A stretch of DNA of 60,604 bases from positions 1 to 60,604 of the forward strand of contig CANDNO010000007.1 in assembly GCA_947386115.1 (NCBI GenBank), written 5' to 3'. Shown in pieces: positions 9,567-18,468 of this stretch. The DNA comes from an uncultured Muribaculaceae bacterium (GTDB taxonomy: Bacteria; Bacteroidota; Bacteroidia; Bacteroidales; Muribaculaceae). Positions within the stretch are counted from its first letter, which is position 1, and every line of letters starts with the position of its first letter. The translations under genes and the position numbers were made by a program. The notes beneath the pieces were generated by a model. The model saw only the letters and a list, made by a program, of their open reading frames with translations, did not search any database and had not been told where the DNA came from.

Positions 9567-10372
9567 TAGTTATATACAAATTCTTCTGTTACGTCATTAA
9601 AGTTCTTTAGTATCCCGGCTCTCTGCTGCCTGTCGGTCACAAGCCAGGCGGTGCTCAGCACCTCGGCATCACAGGCCGACCGCGCGACAACGGCGCTCAG
9701 TCGGTTGCCGGTAACTGCACGGCCGGTGAACGGGTTGACAATGTGTCCGTTATAGTGGGGCGTGTTGCCCGATGTAGACAGCGAGCTGTCGCGGAGTGTC
9801 ACCGTGTGCAGGTTGCGGCCTGTGTAAGGGTCGCTTATTGCAACCTGCCAGCCGTCGCCGGCGGGATGGGTGCCGATTGCCGCTATCGACGAGCCCCCGA
9901 AGTTGACGAAGGCATTGCTGATTCCGGCGTTTCTCAGTATATCCATCACGTGTTCAAGGGCATAGCCTTTGGCCATTCCCCCGAAGTCGACATTCAGCCC
10001 CGTGGAGGGTATGATGAGCTGCCCGTCGGCGGCAAAAGATATTTCGCTGCCTTGGCCGAGCGTTATGTCGAATGCTCCGTTAGTGAGGCTCCGGTAACGA
10101 TGCGCCAGTCGAAGCATGTCGGCATACAGGTCGGATACCTGCACCATCGACAGCGGCTCGGCGCGGTTGATGGCTGTAGTATAGCTTGTTGCGATAAACT
10201 TAGAGCACTCTTGCTCTATGTCTCTGACTTGTTGCAGGCAACGGGTCCATATTTCTGAACCGTTGTCTTCGGTTATCCCGAGCATGACGGCGTCAAGACG
10301 CGTGCCCATCACACCGTCTGCGGCGGCGTGAAGCATTTTGTTTTCGGGATAATATGTAGTACCGGTTGTCAA
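9566..10372 (-). CDS. ApbE-like FAD:protein FMN transferase, divergent and without signal peptide
   Basis: Resembles ApbE, which attaches FMN to threonine or serine of exported proteins using FAD. Recognisable blocks are VMGTRLDAV near residue 20, VDFGGMAKGYALEHV, NFGGSSIAAIG, STSGN and HIVNPFTG, plus SACDAEVLSTAW for the magnesium site. The family usually has HIIDPRTG, so the aspartate is N here. There is no signal peptide or lipobox, although ApbE normally works in the periplasm. The 268 residues are at the short end. It lies between exported oxidoreductases, with a 4-base gap from the upstream gene. No FMN-binding-domain target is visible nearby. Confidence 0.82.
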   Translation of the reverse strand: MTTGTTYYPENKMLHAAADGVMGTRLDAVMLGITEDNGSEIWTRCLQQVRDIEQECSKFIATSYTTAINRAEPLSMVQVSDLYADMLRLAHRYRSLTNGAFDITLGQGSEISFAADGQLIIPSTGLNVDFGGMAKGYALEHVMDILRNAGISNAFVNFGGSSIAAIGTHPAGDGWQVAISDPYTGRNLHTVTLRDSSLSTSGNTPHYNGHIVNPFTGRAVTGNRLSAVVARSACDAEVLSTAWLVTDRQQRAGILKNFNDVTEEFVYN

Positions 10373-10376
10373 CGTG

Positions 10377-11642
10377 TTATCGCTGCTTTTCGGATTTTGA
10401 CCGTGCTATCTCGACAGCTCCGGTCGTTATGAAATATTTGGCAAGTGTGTTGGCCGATTCCCACTCAGGCATAGGCGCTCCATCGAGGTAACGGAGGAAC
10501 GACTCGGTAACGCGGTTAAAGTGCTCCTCGTGTCCAAGGCGGGCCTCAGCGGGTATGTCGATGAGTTCGCGGTTGCCCTGCAGGTCGACTACCGACAGCT
10601 GCTTAACGAAATCGGTCGATTCATTCTGCCTGATCTCGACCAGTCCTTTCGTCCCGCGGTAAGTGGCAGCGAAAGTATCGCCGCTACCCTCGGGCGCCTG
10701 GAAGTCCCACTGGACTTCAAGCCGAACGAGGATGCCGTTGATGCGGGCAAGGATGTAACCGTTGGAGTAGACTTCGATGGGCTCTGAGATATCCTGTCCG
10801 GTCGACTGCTTGAACTGCTCGGGAGTGATTACCGTCGCAGTGTGGGCGGCGTCGACTATCTCGACATCGGTTTTATATTCGATGGCTTTGTCGGGGAAAC
10901 ATTGCCACATGATAAGGTCGATGAGGTGGGTCGTGACATCGGCGATGCCTTCGCCCTGCTGCAGAACGTCATAGTACCATGCTGGGCGAGTGAGTGGCGA
11001 GCCCGACACTTCTTTGTAGAAATGGTGAACGCTCTTCATGGTCACGGCCGGGATGCCATCTTCGGTAATCAGCGAGCCGAAAAAGTCGGGGTTATTGATT
11101 ATCTCGCGGGTGAGAATGTTCAGGGTGTCATAACGCTCGGTCATGAGCTCGTAGATTACGAGACTGTCGACCTCGGCACGGCTATAGGCCCGGGCCAGCT
11201 TGTCGAAACCGTGACGGTCGATGGCCATAGGCTTGTCGGCCAGGACGTTTTTGCCGCTCTCTGTCGCCGCGAGGATATAATCGGTCTTGTCGCGGTTGTT
11301 GCCGGCAAGAACTACTATGTCCGATTCCTTGTCGGCGGTGAAAGCCGACATGAAGTCGTCGCCTGTCTCGATGTCGAGCACCCACGCGGTAGGATTATCC
11401 TCGCGATTGTTATATGACTCGATAAAACCCTTGTACTGTTCGAGTTCCGGACCTTCCGGGGCAAAGACGTCGATAGTATCGCACATGTTGGCGAGTGGCG
11501 ATTTGGTCACAAGTGCCGCATGGAAGTGCCCCGGGTTGACAACGGCAAGACGGTGGTCTTGGCCGGCGGGGGCGTCGGTCGAACTTTTACACGCAGCCAT
11601 GGCGATAAGAGCGGCGCTACCTAAAATCAATGATTTTTTCAT
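10377..11642 (-). CDS. Gfo/Idh/MocA-type oxidoreductase lipoprotein
   Basis: A 421-residue lipoprotein; the signal ends in the lipobox IAMAAC (about residue 18). The N-terminal Rossmann part is divergent (HRLAVVNPGHFHAAL), and the usual EKP motif appears as DKP (VLADKPMAID). The C-terminal part resembles the putative oxidoreductase C-terminal domain found with this family in Bacteroidota, including the segment HHFYKEVSG. Lipidation implies Sec export and membrane anchoring, unlike the two Tat-exported paralogues. Its start overlaps the upstream oxidoreductase gene by 4 bases. Confidence 0.88.
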   Translation of the reverse strand: MKKSLILGSAALIAMAACKSSTDAPAGQDHRLAVVNPGHFHAALVTKSPLANMCDTIDVFAPEGPELEQYKGFIESYNNREDNPTAWVLDIETGDDFMSAFTADKESDIVVLAGNNRDKTDYILAATESGKNVLADKPMAIDRHGFDKLARAYSRAEVDSLVIYELMTERYDTLNILTREIINNPDFFGSLITEDGIPAVTMKSVHHFYKEVSGSPLTRPAWYYDVLQQGEGIADVTTHLIDLIMWQCFPDKAIEYKTDVEIVDAAHTATVITPEQFKQSTGQDISEPIEVYSNGYILARINGILVRLEVQWDFQAPEGSGDTFAATYRGTKGLVEIRQNESTDFVKQLSVVDLQGNRELIDIPAEARLGHEEHFNRVTESFLRYLDGAPMPEWESANTLAKYFITTGAVEIARSKSEKQR

Positions 11643-12652
11643 TTTGCTGCTCTTTTGGCAAGTAGTTCATCGGCTTCACGGCGACCTTCGGCACGGGCTT
11701 CGTCAAGGGTGACGATGGCGCCGTTGCGTTCACGGCTCATGTTTGAAGCCTTCATGAAGGCGAAAATCTCGATGGTTTCCTCGGGTGTGACGGGCGCTTT
11801 GCCGGTTTTGAAATAGTCAAGTATCTCGTTTAAAAGCACTTTATAACCGGCATATCCTCCGGCCTGTACAGCTCCGTCGGGGGTGAAAGCTGTTCCACCG
11901 TAAATAGCGGGGCCGCTCACGATACCGCGGAATGTGCCTATGCGTCCGTCGGCCCATTTGCCTACAACTACATCGGCCTGGTCGGGAGAGCTCATGCGGT
12001 TAACCTCGACACAGCCGGGACCCATGAGAGTGTAAAGGGTTTCGATGCCGTGGATGCCGTAGAAACCAAAGTCGGGGTGTGTGGGCTCAACCTTGTGGGG
12101 CGAGTAGCAGTCGGCTCCGAGAATGGGGCCATGCTTGCCCTCGCGCAACTCGACATTGACAGGCGAAAAACGCAGTGCCGACGATGAGAAAATAGGAGCG
12201 TCGTACTCCTTGGCCACGTCGTATATTGCCATGGCTTGGCCGAGTGTGGCGCCGAGAGGCTTGTCGATGTAGCATATTTTGCCCGATTTGAATACTTCCT
12301 CGGCCTGCTCGAGGTGCAGGCGGCCGTCATTGGTCTCGAGAAGTACGCAGTCGACCATGTCGAGGAGCTCGGTAATGGAGTTGGTGATTTTCACGCCATG
12401 CTTTTTTACCTCTTCGATGTAGCCGGGGATGCGGTTGTAGCTCGACTCGATCGTACGCGAGCCGTAGGGATAAGCGGCAACGACTTCAAAGTCGCGCACG
12501 TAAGGGTCGCTTTTGTCATCGCCGTTGAGCAGTTCGGTGAAAGCGGTCGAGTGGGAAGTGTCGAGCCCTATTATTCCTATTTTTATTTCTTTCTGGGCCA
12601 TAGCGCTGAATGTTATAGCGGCGGCACATAGCAGTGATGATAGTTTCTTCAT
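11639..12652 (-). CDS. Gfo/Idh/MocA family oxidoreductase, Sec-exported
   Basis: First gene of the leftward operon, 337 residues. A Sec signal peptide (MKKLSSLLCAAAITFSAMAQ) is followed by the Rossmann domain (IKIGIIGLDTSHS). The motif corresponding to EKP is DKP (CYIDKPLGAT). The protein is shorter than its neighbours and lacks the long C-terminal insertion. It ends with a 4-base overlap into the lipoprotein gene. A good promoter lies upstream. The substrate is unknown; the set of four suggests stepwise redox of one sugar or cyclitol outside the cytoplasm. Confidence 0.9.
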   Translation of the reverse strand: MKKLSSLLCAAAITFSAMAQKEIKIGIIGLDTSHSTAFTELLNGDDKSDPYVRDFEVVAAYPYGSRTIESSYNRIPGYIEEVKKHGVKITNSITELLDMVDCVLLETNDGRLHLEQAEEVFKSGKICYIDKPLGATLGQAMAIYDVAKEYDAPIFSSSALRFSPVNVELREGKHGPILGADCYSPHKVEPTHPDFGFYGIHGIETLYTLMGPGCVEVNRMSSPDQADVVVGKWADGRIGTFRGIVSGPAIYGGTAFTPDGAVQAGGYAGYKVLLNEILDYFKTGKAPVTPEETIEIFAFMKASNMSRERNGAIVTLDEARAEGRREADELLAKRAAK

Positions 12653-12986
12653 GACGAGAGAGCTATTTTGTGGAACTGATTGGATTAGGTAAGTAATGAA
12701 ATGTTCTTAATTTTTTTAACATTCAACTGCAAATATAGCCATTTAATATAGTTTTTACAAAATGACGGTATTATATTTTCAAAAAAAATATTAAAATGGC
12801 CCATCGAAAGGCCGCCCTGCATGCCGATTTTCTCCACTCGCAGGCCGCCAAAAAATAAATTTTCAAAAAAATCGTGATATGTGTGTCATAAACGGGAATT
12901 TTGATATATATTCGCAGCTGTAAACTGTGATGCGCGTCATGGCGTCGTATCGTAGGATAAATAACAAGTATAAAACTAATCGATAT
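12653..12986. other. Divergent intergenic region
   Basis: 334 bases between the leftward oxidoreductase operon and a rightward gene. The left part holds the operon promoter. The right part is AT-rich with long A and T runs and a weak -7-like TATATTCG at 12907-12914 on the plus strand. No ORF or structured RNA is recognised. Confidence 0.5.
12730..12761 (-). promoter_or_regulatory. Promoter of the oxidoreductase/ApbE operon
   Basis: The minus strand has TTTG (12758-12761), 20 bases, then TATATTTG (12730-12737), an exact match to the Bacteroidota promoter. The predicted leader before the ATG at 12652 is roughly 70 bases. Confidence 0.75.
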
Positions 12987-13541
12987 ATGGTATTTAATTT
13001 TCGCATTGTTTCGGACGAAGTTGATAACTTCAGACGTGAGATTCAGATTGACGCCGACATGACGTTCCTTGACCTGAAGAACATCATTTGTGAAAGCGTC
13101 GGGTATGACAAAAATCAGATGTCGTCATTCTTCATGTGTGACAACAACTGGGAAAAGGAGCGTGAGATCACACTCGAGGACATGGGCTCGGACTCTGACC
13201 AGGATGTTTATCTCATGGACGAGTCGATCCTCAGCGATTTCATCGAGGACGAGGGTCAGCGACTGATGTTCACGTTCGACTACATGACCGACCGCTCTTT
13301 CTACATCGAGATGAAGGAGATGATTACCGGCAAGAGCCTCAAAGACCCATTGTGCACATTGTCTCGCGGCACAGCACCGTCGCAGACTGTCGACATGGAC
13401 GAGTTTGACGCAGCCACCGATGCCAAGGCTGCAGCTGCCGCTGCAGCAGCCGCCGAGGATCTCGACGAGGACTTCTACGGTAGCGACGGTTATAACGACG
13501 ACGAGTTTGAGGGCTTTGACGAGATGAGTCTCGAGCCTTAA
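12987..13541 (+). CDS. pRiA4b ORF-3-like protein
   Basis: A 184-residue protein whose first 125 residues resemble the pRiA4b ORF-3/IS1096 passenger-type domain (start VFNFRIVSDE, later TFDYMTDRSFYIEM). The function of that domain is unknown. The C-terminal part is low complexity: a run of nine alanines (about 147-155) followed by an acidic segment rich in D, E, G and Y. The ATG at 12987 is chosen over an in-frame ATG at 12927 because the domain begins there. No transposase is near, so it is probably a chromosomal housekeeping copy. Confidence 0.8.
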   Translation: MVFNFRIVSDEVDNFRREIQIDADMTFLDLKNIICESVGYDKNQMSSFFMCDNNWEKEREITLEDMGSDSDQDVYLMDESILSDFIEDEGQRLMFTFDYMTDRSFYIEMKEMITGKSLKDPLCTLSRGTAPSQTVDMDEFDAATDAKAAAAAAAAAEDLDEDFYGSDGYNDDEFEGFDEMSLEP

Positions 13542-13571
13542 GCCACGATAGACACATACATTATAATATAT

Positions 13572-13610
13572 AGGGACGCGCCTATGAGGCGTGTCCCTCG
13601 TTATTTTTCC
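13572..13610 (+). terminator. Terminator after the pRiA4b ORF-3-like gene
   Basis: A 12-bp stem (13572-13583 with 13587-13598, one G-U pair) with loop ATG is followed by CGTTATTTTT. Its sequence (AGGGACGCGCC) resembles the palindromic repeats seen at 31611 and 32679. Confidence 0.75.
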
Positions 13611-13684
13611 GAACAATGGTTTTGCCGCGCTTGTTATAATGTAGTATTTAGAGAACTTTATAACCATATTAATTCCGTACTACT

Positions 13685-14044
13685 ATGTCAAACATCAACC
13701 AGGATTTGGCCGACGATTATGCCGGCATCGCAACCGGAGCGGCCAAACTATCGGCTCAGGCTACCGCCGAGTCGTTGAAACACCAGTATGCGGCTTCGAA
13801 GGAAGCCACAGTCAAGGCCTATGAGAATGCTAAAGATAAGATATCAGACGTAGCTGCCAGCGCTAAGGAAAAAATGTCGGATGCCACCGATGCCGCCAAA
13901 GAGAAACTGGCCGATGCCAAAGAGAACTCGGGCGACTTCCTGCACTCGGTAGGCGACAAAATCAAGTCGGCCACAGCTTCGGTGCTTGAAAAGACAGCCG
14001 ACGCCGCCGACAACCTCGCCGACAAAATGCGTGGCAAGGACTGA
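13685..14044 (+). CDS. LEA-like/YtxH-type helical repeat protein
   Basis: A 119-residue, highly charged, almost fully helical protein without cysteine or tryptophan. It has imperfect 11-residue repeats of the kind found in late-embryogenesis-abundant proteins (patterns such as AKEKMSDATDAAKEKLADAKE). No signal peptide. LEA-like bacterial proteins are usually linked to stress protection or envelope stabilisation, but nothing here fixes the role. It stands between terminators and appears monocistronic. Confidence 0.8.
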   Translation: MSNINQDLADDYAGIATGAAKLSAQATAESLKHQYAASKEATVKAYENAKDKISDVAASAKEKMSDATDAAKEKLADAKENSGDFLHSVGDKIKSATASVLEKTADAADNLADKMRGKD

Positions 14045-14063
14045 TGTATAACATCGTATTTTA

Positions 14064-14093
14064 AGACCCGGAACGCAGATGTGTCCCGGGTCT
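14064..14093. terminator. Hairpin between convergent genes
   Basis: An 8-bp stem AGACCCGG/CCGGGTCT (14064-14071 with 14086-14093) lies between the LEA-like gene and the leftward lptG. T runs are weak on both sides, so termination is plausible but not certain. Confidence 0.55.
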
Positions 14094-14121
14094 CAACATA
14101 TTTGGATGATTCCTGATTTTT

Positions 14122-15207
14122 TTATCTTGCGGCTTTCTTATATAGCACGATGGCGATTATCATGTAGATGAAGTTGGGAATCCACATCGCTACTGTGGGC
14201 GACGTGAGACCCGATACCGCAAATGTAGATGTGACGGTGGTGAAGAGGATGTAGCTGAAACTCAGCACCAGGCCTATACCGATATTAATACCCATTCCCC
14301 CCTTCACCTTTCGCGATGACAGCGACATGCCTATCACCGTGAGGATGAACGCGGCGGCACACATGGCATAGCGTCGCTCGTTCTCGATCTCAAACGACTT
14401 GATATTGGCAACACCGCGCTCTTTCTGACGCTTGATGTACTCGCGTAGCTGGGGCGAGGTGAGTGTCTCATGGTCGTTCTTGGAGATGAGAAAATCGCGT
14501 GGCTCGAACGGTATGATGGTGTCGAGCGAATAGCCTGAGGTTATATACTCGCGGTTGTCGCGGAAGTCGCGTATCATGTAGTTCTGCACACGCCACTGGT
14601 AGAGTGTGTCCCACTTGATTGTCTGGGCCGTGAGGCGCGATACAAGCTGCTTGTCCTCGAATTTCTCAAGCGAGAATTTGATGCCGGTCTTCGTCGTGTT
14701 GTCAAAGCGGCTCATGTAGGCAATCTCACCCTTGTCGACCTGCAGCATGATGTTGCTGCCATAGTCGACTCGCTTATTCTTTACGTAGGTATTGGTGTAA
14801 TTGAGTCGCTCTATGTTGGCCGGCGGTATTATGTAGGCCGACAGCACGTAGGATGCCGCCGCAATCACCGCCGCCGATATCATGTAGGGACGCAGCAGCC
14901 TGTGGAAGCTTACGCCCGACGACAATATCGCTATTATCTCGCTGTTATCGGCCATCTTGGATGTAAAGAAAATTACCGCGATGAACGTGAACAGCGGGCT
15001 GAACTGATTGGCGAAGTAGGGGAGGAAGTTAAGGAAATAATCGAAAATCGTAGCCTTGAGCGGCGCCTTCATGAATGCATCGAGCTTCTCGTTGATGTCA
15101 AACATAATCGTGATCGCCAGAATAAGGATAATGGCGAAGACATAGGTACCGAGGAACTTGCGTATGATGTACCAGTCGAGAATCTTGATGGGTGACTTGA
15201 ACTTCAT
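14122..15207 (-). CDS. LptF/LptG family lipopolysaccharide export permease
   Basis: A 361-residue permease of the YjgP/YjgQ family, which works with LptB to extract lipopolysaccharide from the inner membrane. Three hydrophobic segments lie in the N-terminal 125 residues and three in the last 90, flanking a periplasmic beta-jellyroll region (about 130-270). The start ILDWYIIRKFLGTYVF is typical. It lies 11 bases after tgt in the same direction and is probably co-transcribed. LptF and LptG cannot be separated with certainty; Bacteroidota often call this copy LptG. Confidence 0.9.
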   Translation of the reverse strand: MKFKSPIKILDWYIIRKFLGTYVFAIILILAITIMFDINEKLDAFMKAPLKATIFDYFLNFLPYFANQFSPLFTFIAVIFFTSKMADNSEIIAILSSGVSFHRLLRPYMISAAVIAAASYVLSAYIIPPANIERLNYTNTYVKNKRVDYGSNIMLQVDKGEIAYMSRFDNTTKTGIKFSLEKFEDKQLVSRLTAQTIKWDTLYQWRVQNYMIRDFRDNREYITSGYSLDTIIPFEPRDFLISKNDHETLTSPQLREYIKRQKERGVANIKSFEIENERRYAMCAAAFILTVIGMSLSSRKVKGGMGINIGIGLVLSFSYILFTTVTSTFAVSGLTSPTVAMWIPNFIYMIIAIVLYKKAAR

Positions 15208-15218
15208 GACTGGCGGTA

Positions 15219-16349
15219 TTACAGGCGACGGGTTACACGTTCAATCATCATGGGTTTCCATGTCGAGAAGTCGCCGGCCAGAATGTGACGACGCGCCTCG
15301 CCCACGAGCCACAGGTAGAAAGCAAGATTGTGGATTGACGCAATCTGCAGCGCCAGGAGCTCCTGTGAGATGAACAGGTGGCGGAGGTAGGCCTTGGTGT
15401 AAACACGGTCAACGTAGCTCGGGCCATCCTCCTGAATGGGCGAGAAATCGTCGGCCCACTTCTTGTTGCGCATGTTCATGATACCGTTGGCGGTGAACAG
15501 CATCCCGTTGCGGCCGTTGCGGGTGGGCATCACACAGTCCATCATGTCGACACCACGTTCTATGGCCTCAAGAATGTTGGCCGGCGTACCTACTCCCATG
15601 AGGTAGCGGGGACGGTCGGCAGGCAGGACCTCGTTGACAACCTCGATCATGTCGTACATCACCTCGGCAGGTTCACCCACGGCGAGTCCGCCGATAGCAT
15701 TGCCGTCTGCACCGAGTTCGGCAACACGCTCAGCCGCCTCACGGCGCAGGTCGGGATATGTACAACCTTGTACAATAGGGAAATAAGCCTGGCTGTAACC
15801 ATACTTGCCCTCGGTCTCGCGAAAGTGTTTCCAGCCTCGGTCGAGCCAGCGCATGGTGAGGTCGAGCGACTTGCGGGCATATTGACGGTCGGCAGTGCCG
15901 GGAGTGCACTCGTCGAGCGCCATCATGATGTCGGCACCGATAGAGCGTTGAATGTCAACGACCCCCTCGGGAGTAAACAAGTGTTTCGAACCATCTATGT
16001 GAGAACGGAACCACGCACCCTCCTCGGTGAGTTTACGGATAGCCGAAAGAGAAAACACCTGGAAACCGCCGCTGTCGGTGAGTATAGGGCGCTCCCAGCC
16101 GTTGAATTTGTGCAGACCACCGGCACGCTCGAGAGTGTCGATACCCGGGCGAAGGTAGAGATGGTATGTGTTTCCCAAAATGATCTGGGCCTTTATATCG
16201 TCGCGCAACTCGTGAAAGTGCACGCCTTTGACCGACCCTAACGTACCCACCGGCATGAATATCGGCGTCTCGATCTTACCATGATCGGTAGTAATGACGC
16301 CGGCACGCGCTTTAGAGTTGGTATCGGTAGCTTGAAGTTCGAATTGCAT
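15219..16349 (-). CDS. tgt: tRNA-guanine(34) transglycosylase
   Basis: Exchanges guanine 34 of tRNAs with GUN anticodons for the queuine precursor. The TIM-barrel motifs are clear: LTDSGGFQVFSL (base-binding aspartate near residue 91), GGLAVGEP, and MDCVMPTRNGRNG with the nucleophilic aspartate near 263. In this protein the region before YTKAYLRHLF carries no cysteines, so the usual CxCxxC zinc site is not visible; this may be a lineage trait. 376 residues is normal. It is the first gene of the pair with lptG and links to queD, queE and the transporter at 31775-33661. Confidence 0.95.
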   Translation of the reverse strand: MQFELQATDTNSKARAGVITTDHGKIETPIFMPVGTLGSVKGVHFHELRDDIKAQIILGNTYHLYLRPGIDTLERAGGLHKFNGWERPILTDSGGFQVFSLSAIRKLTEEGAWFRSHIDGSKHLFTPEGVVDIQRSIGADIMMALDECTPGTADRQYARKSLDLTMRWLDRGWKHFRETEGKYGYSQAYFPIVQGCTYPDLRREAAERVAELGADGNAIGGLAVGEPAEVMYDMIEVVNEVLPADRPRYLMGVGTPANILEAIERGVDMMDCVMPTRNGRNGMLFTANGIMNMRNKKWADDFSPIQEDGPSYVDRVYTKAYLRHLFISQELLALQIASIHNLAFYLWLVGEARRHILAGDFSTWKPMMIERVTRRL

Positions 16350-16369
16350 TTTTTAGAGCATATTTTGTG

Positions 16370-16401
16370 CAAAGTTAATCACTTTGCCACAGAATTTCAA
16401 A
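16370..16401 (-). promoter_or_regulatory. Promoter of tgt-lptG
   Basis: The minus strand has TTTG (16398-16401), 20 bases, then TAACTTTG (16370-16377). The box lies 20 bases upstream of the tgt start at 16349. Confidence 0.75.
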
Positions 16402-16499
16402 CATAGCTGTGATAAAACCTGCTATTGTACCGGAATGTTGCACAATGGTGGGGTTTTGTGATAAATTTGTGCAGTTTTGCGGTGTTTTTTTTAAAGATT

Positions 16500-16531
16500 T
16501 TTGCTTTTTCGGGGAAATCACGCTAACTTTG
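16500..16531 (+). promoter_or_regulatory. Promoter of the ilv operon
   Basis: TTTG (16500-16503), 20 bases, TAACTTTG (16524-16531). It is the mirror of the tgt promoter in the same divergent spacer. The predicted start of transcription lies about 25 bases before the ilvD ATG at 16564. Confidence 0.75.
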
Positions 16532-16563
16532 CCAAAATATGACACATAACAATGTTTTACAAC

Positions 16564-18387
16564 ATGAAACATAATTTGAGAAGTTCGCAGTCGACCGGCG
16601 GTCGCCGCATGGCGGGCGCGCGTGCGCTTTGGCGTGCCAACGGTATGACCGAGGAGCAGATAGGCAAACCTGTGATCGCTATAGTCAATTCTTTTACTCA
16701 GTTTGTCCCGGGCCACACCCACCTGCACGAGATTGGACAGGAGGTGAAGCGCGAGATCGAGAAACTTGGCTGTTTTGCCGCCGAATTCAATACTATCGCC
16801 ATCGATGACGGCATCGCCATGGGTCACGACGGCATGCTGTATTCCCTGCCGTCGCGCGAACTTATCGCCGACAGTGTCGAGTATATGGTCAATGCTCACA
16901 AGGCCGATGCCATGGTGTGCATATCCAATTGTGACAAGGTGACTCCCGGAATGCTTATTGCGGCCATGAGGCTTAATATTCCTGCCATATTTGTTTCGGG
17001 CGGTCCCATGGAGGCCGGTCATGTCGACGGTCGTGCTGTCGACCTCATCGATATCATGGTCGAGAGTGCCGACGAGACTGTGGCCGACGATGTCGTGGAG
17101 CGTCTCGAGCGCGAGGGGTGTCCCACCTGCGGTTCATGCTCGGGCATGTTTACCGCCAACTCGATGAACTCGCTCAACGAGGCTATTGGCCTGGCACTTC
17201 CCGGCAACGGTACTGTGGTGGCTACTCACGTTAACCGCCGCGAGCTGTTCAAGGAGGCTGCCCGCCGTATTGTGGAGAACACATACGCTTATTACCGTGA
17301 CGGTGATGACAGCGTACTCCCGCGTTCTATCGCTACCCGCGAGGCTATGCTCAATGCCATGACGCTTGATATTGCCATGGGCGGGTCTACCAATACGGTG
17401 CTTCACTTGCTTGCCATCGCTCACGAGGCCGAGGCCGATTTCACTCTTGAGGATATCGACATGCTGTCGCGCCGCACTCCCGTTCTGTGCAAGGTGGCTC
17501 CCAATTCACATTATCATATTGAGGATGTAAACCGTGCCGGCGGTATCATGTCGATAATGAAACAGCTTGCCGATGCCGGTCTTGTCGATACGGCAGTAAA
17601 ACGTGTCGACCGCATGACGCTGGGCGAGGCTATCGATCGCTGGGCCATTGGTGGCAAGCGCTTCGATGATCGTGCCGACGAGTTATGGCGTTCGGCCCCC
17701 GGCATGAAGCGCAATATCAAGCTTGGCAGCCAGATGAGCTATTACTCGGAACTCGATACCGACCGCGCCAAGGGTTGCATACGCGACGTTGAGCACGCAT
17801 ACGTCAAGGATGGCGGTATAGCTGTGCTTCGCGGAAATATCGCTCCCGACGGTTGTGTGGTAAAAACGGCCGGTGTCGATGAATCGATATTTTGTTTCAA
17901 GGGCACTGCGCGTGTGTTTGAGTCGCAGGAGGCTGCCGTAGAGGGTATTCTCAATGGCACGGTCAAGGCCGGCGATGTCGTGATAATAACCTACGAGGGC
18001 CCGAAGGGTGGCCCAGGCATGCAGGAAATGCTTTACCCCACGAGCTACCTCAAAGCGCGCCATCTGGGTAAGGAATGCGCGCTCATTACCGACGGCCGTT
18101 TCTCAGGCGGCACATCGGGGCTGTCGATAGGCCATGTGTCGCCCGAGGCTGCTGCCGGTGGTCCGATAGCTCTGGTGAAAGACGGCGACATTATTTCAAT
18201 CGATATCCCCGCGCGTTCAATCGATGTCGTCATCGATGACGATGAGCTCGAGCACCGCCGTCAGGCTGAGCTTTCTCGCGGAGAAGCCGCATACACACCC
18301 CATGGCCGCGACCGTTACATATCCAAGGCGCTGAAAGCTTACGCCGCCGGAGTGGCATCGGCCGACAAGGGTGGAGTGAGACTTTGA
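16564..18387 (+). CDS. ilvD: Dihydroxy-acid dehydratase
   Basis: Iron-sulfur dehydratase that converts dihydroxy-isovalerate and dihydroxy-methylvalerate to the 2-oxo acids of valine and isoleucine. It has [15 protein letters not shown] at the N-terminus, the cluster cysteines in [12 protein letters not shown] and [12 protein letters not shown], and [20 protein letters not shown] near the C-terminus. The ATG at 16564 ([10 protein letters not shown]) is preferred over one at 16552 because the family starts there; the protein is then 607 residues. First gene of the branched-chain operon. Confidence 0.96.
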   Translation: MKHNLRSSQSTGGRRMAGARALWRANGMTEEQIGKPVIAIVNSFTQFVPGHTHLHEIGQEVKREIEKLGCFAAEFNTIAIDDGIAMGHDGMLYSLPSRELIADSVEYMVNAHKADAMVCISNCDKVTPGMLIAAMRLNIPAIFVSGGPMEAGHVDGRAVDLIDIMVESADETVADDVVERLEREGCPTCGSCSGMFTANSMNSLNEAIGLALPGNGTVVATHVNRRELFKEAARRIVENTYAYYRDGDDSVLPRSIATREAMLNAMTLDIAMGGSTNTVLHLLAIAHEAEADFTLEDIDMLSRRTPVLCKVAPNSHYHIEDVNRAGGIMSIMKQLADAGLVDTAVKRVDRMTLGEAIDRWAIGGKRFDDRADELWRSAPGMKRNIKLGSQMSYYSELDTDRAKGCIRDVEHAYVKDGGIAVLRGNIAPDGCVVKTAGVDESIFCFKGTARVFESQEAAVEGILNGTVKAGDVVIITYEGPKGGPGMQEMLYPTSYLKARHLGKECALITDGRFSGGTSGLSIGHVSPEAAAGGPIALVKDGDIISIDIPARSIDVVIDDDELEHRRQAELSRGEAAYTPHGRDRYISKALKAYAAGVASADKGGVRL

Positions 18388-18422
18388 ATTGAAAGTTGAG
18401 AATTTAAACTGAATAATGATCT

Positions 18423-18441
18423 ACGCGCGGCATGCCGCGTC
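18423..18441. repeat. Degenerate palindromic repeat between ilvD and ilvB
   Basis: The palindromic core GCGGCATGCCGC (18427-18438) is flanked by ACGC/GT and followed by a run of nine Cs. It resembles the GGGACGCGGCGTGCCGCGT units inside the CCA gene (31611 and 31681). It probably belongs to the same family of short intergenic palindromes. Confidence 0.6.
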
Positions 18442-18468
18442 CCCCCCCCATATATCAACTAAATACTT

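Noticed and set aside
12987..13541. pRiA4b ORF-3 domain as a sign of an IS1096-like mobile element
   Set aside because: No transposase or inverted ends nearby; the domain is widespread in Bacteroidota chromosomes.
13685..14044. LEA-like protein considered as a phage tail or toxin fragment
   Set aside because: No phage genes around; repeat pattern fits LEA-like stress proteins.
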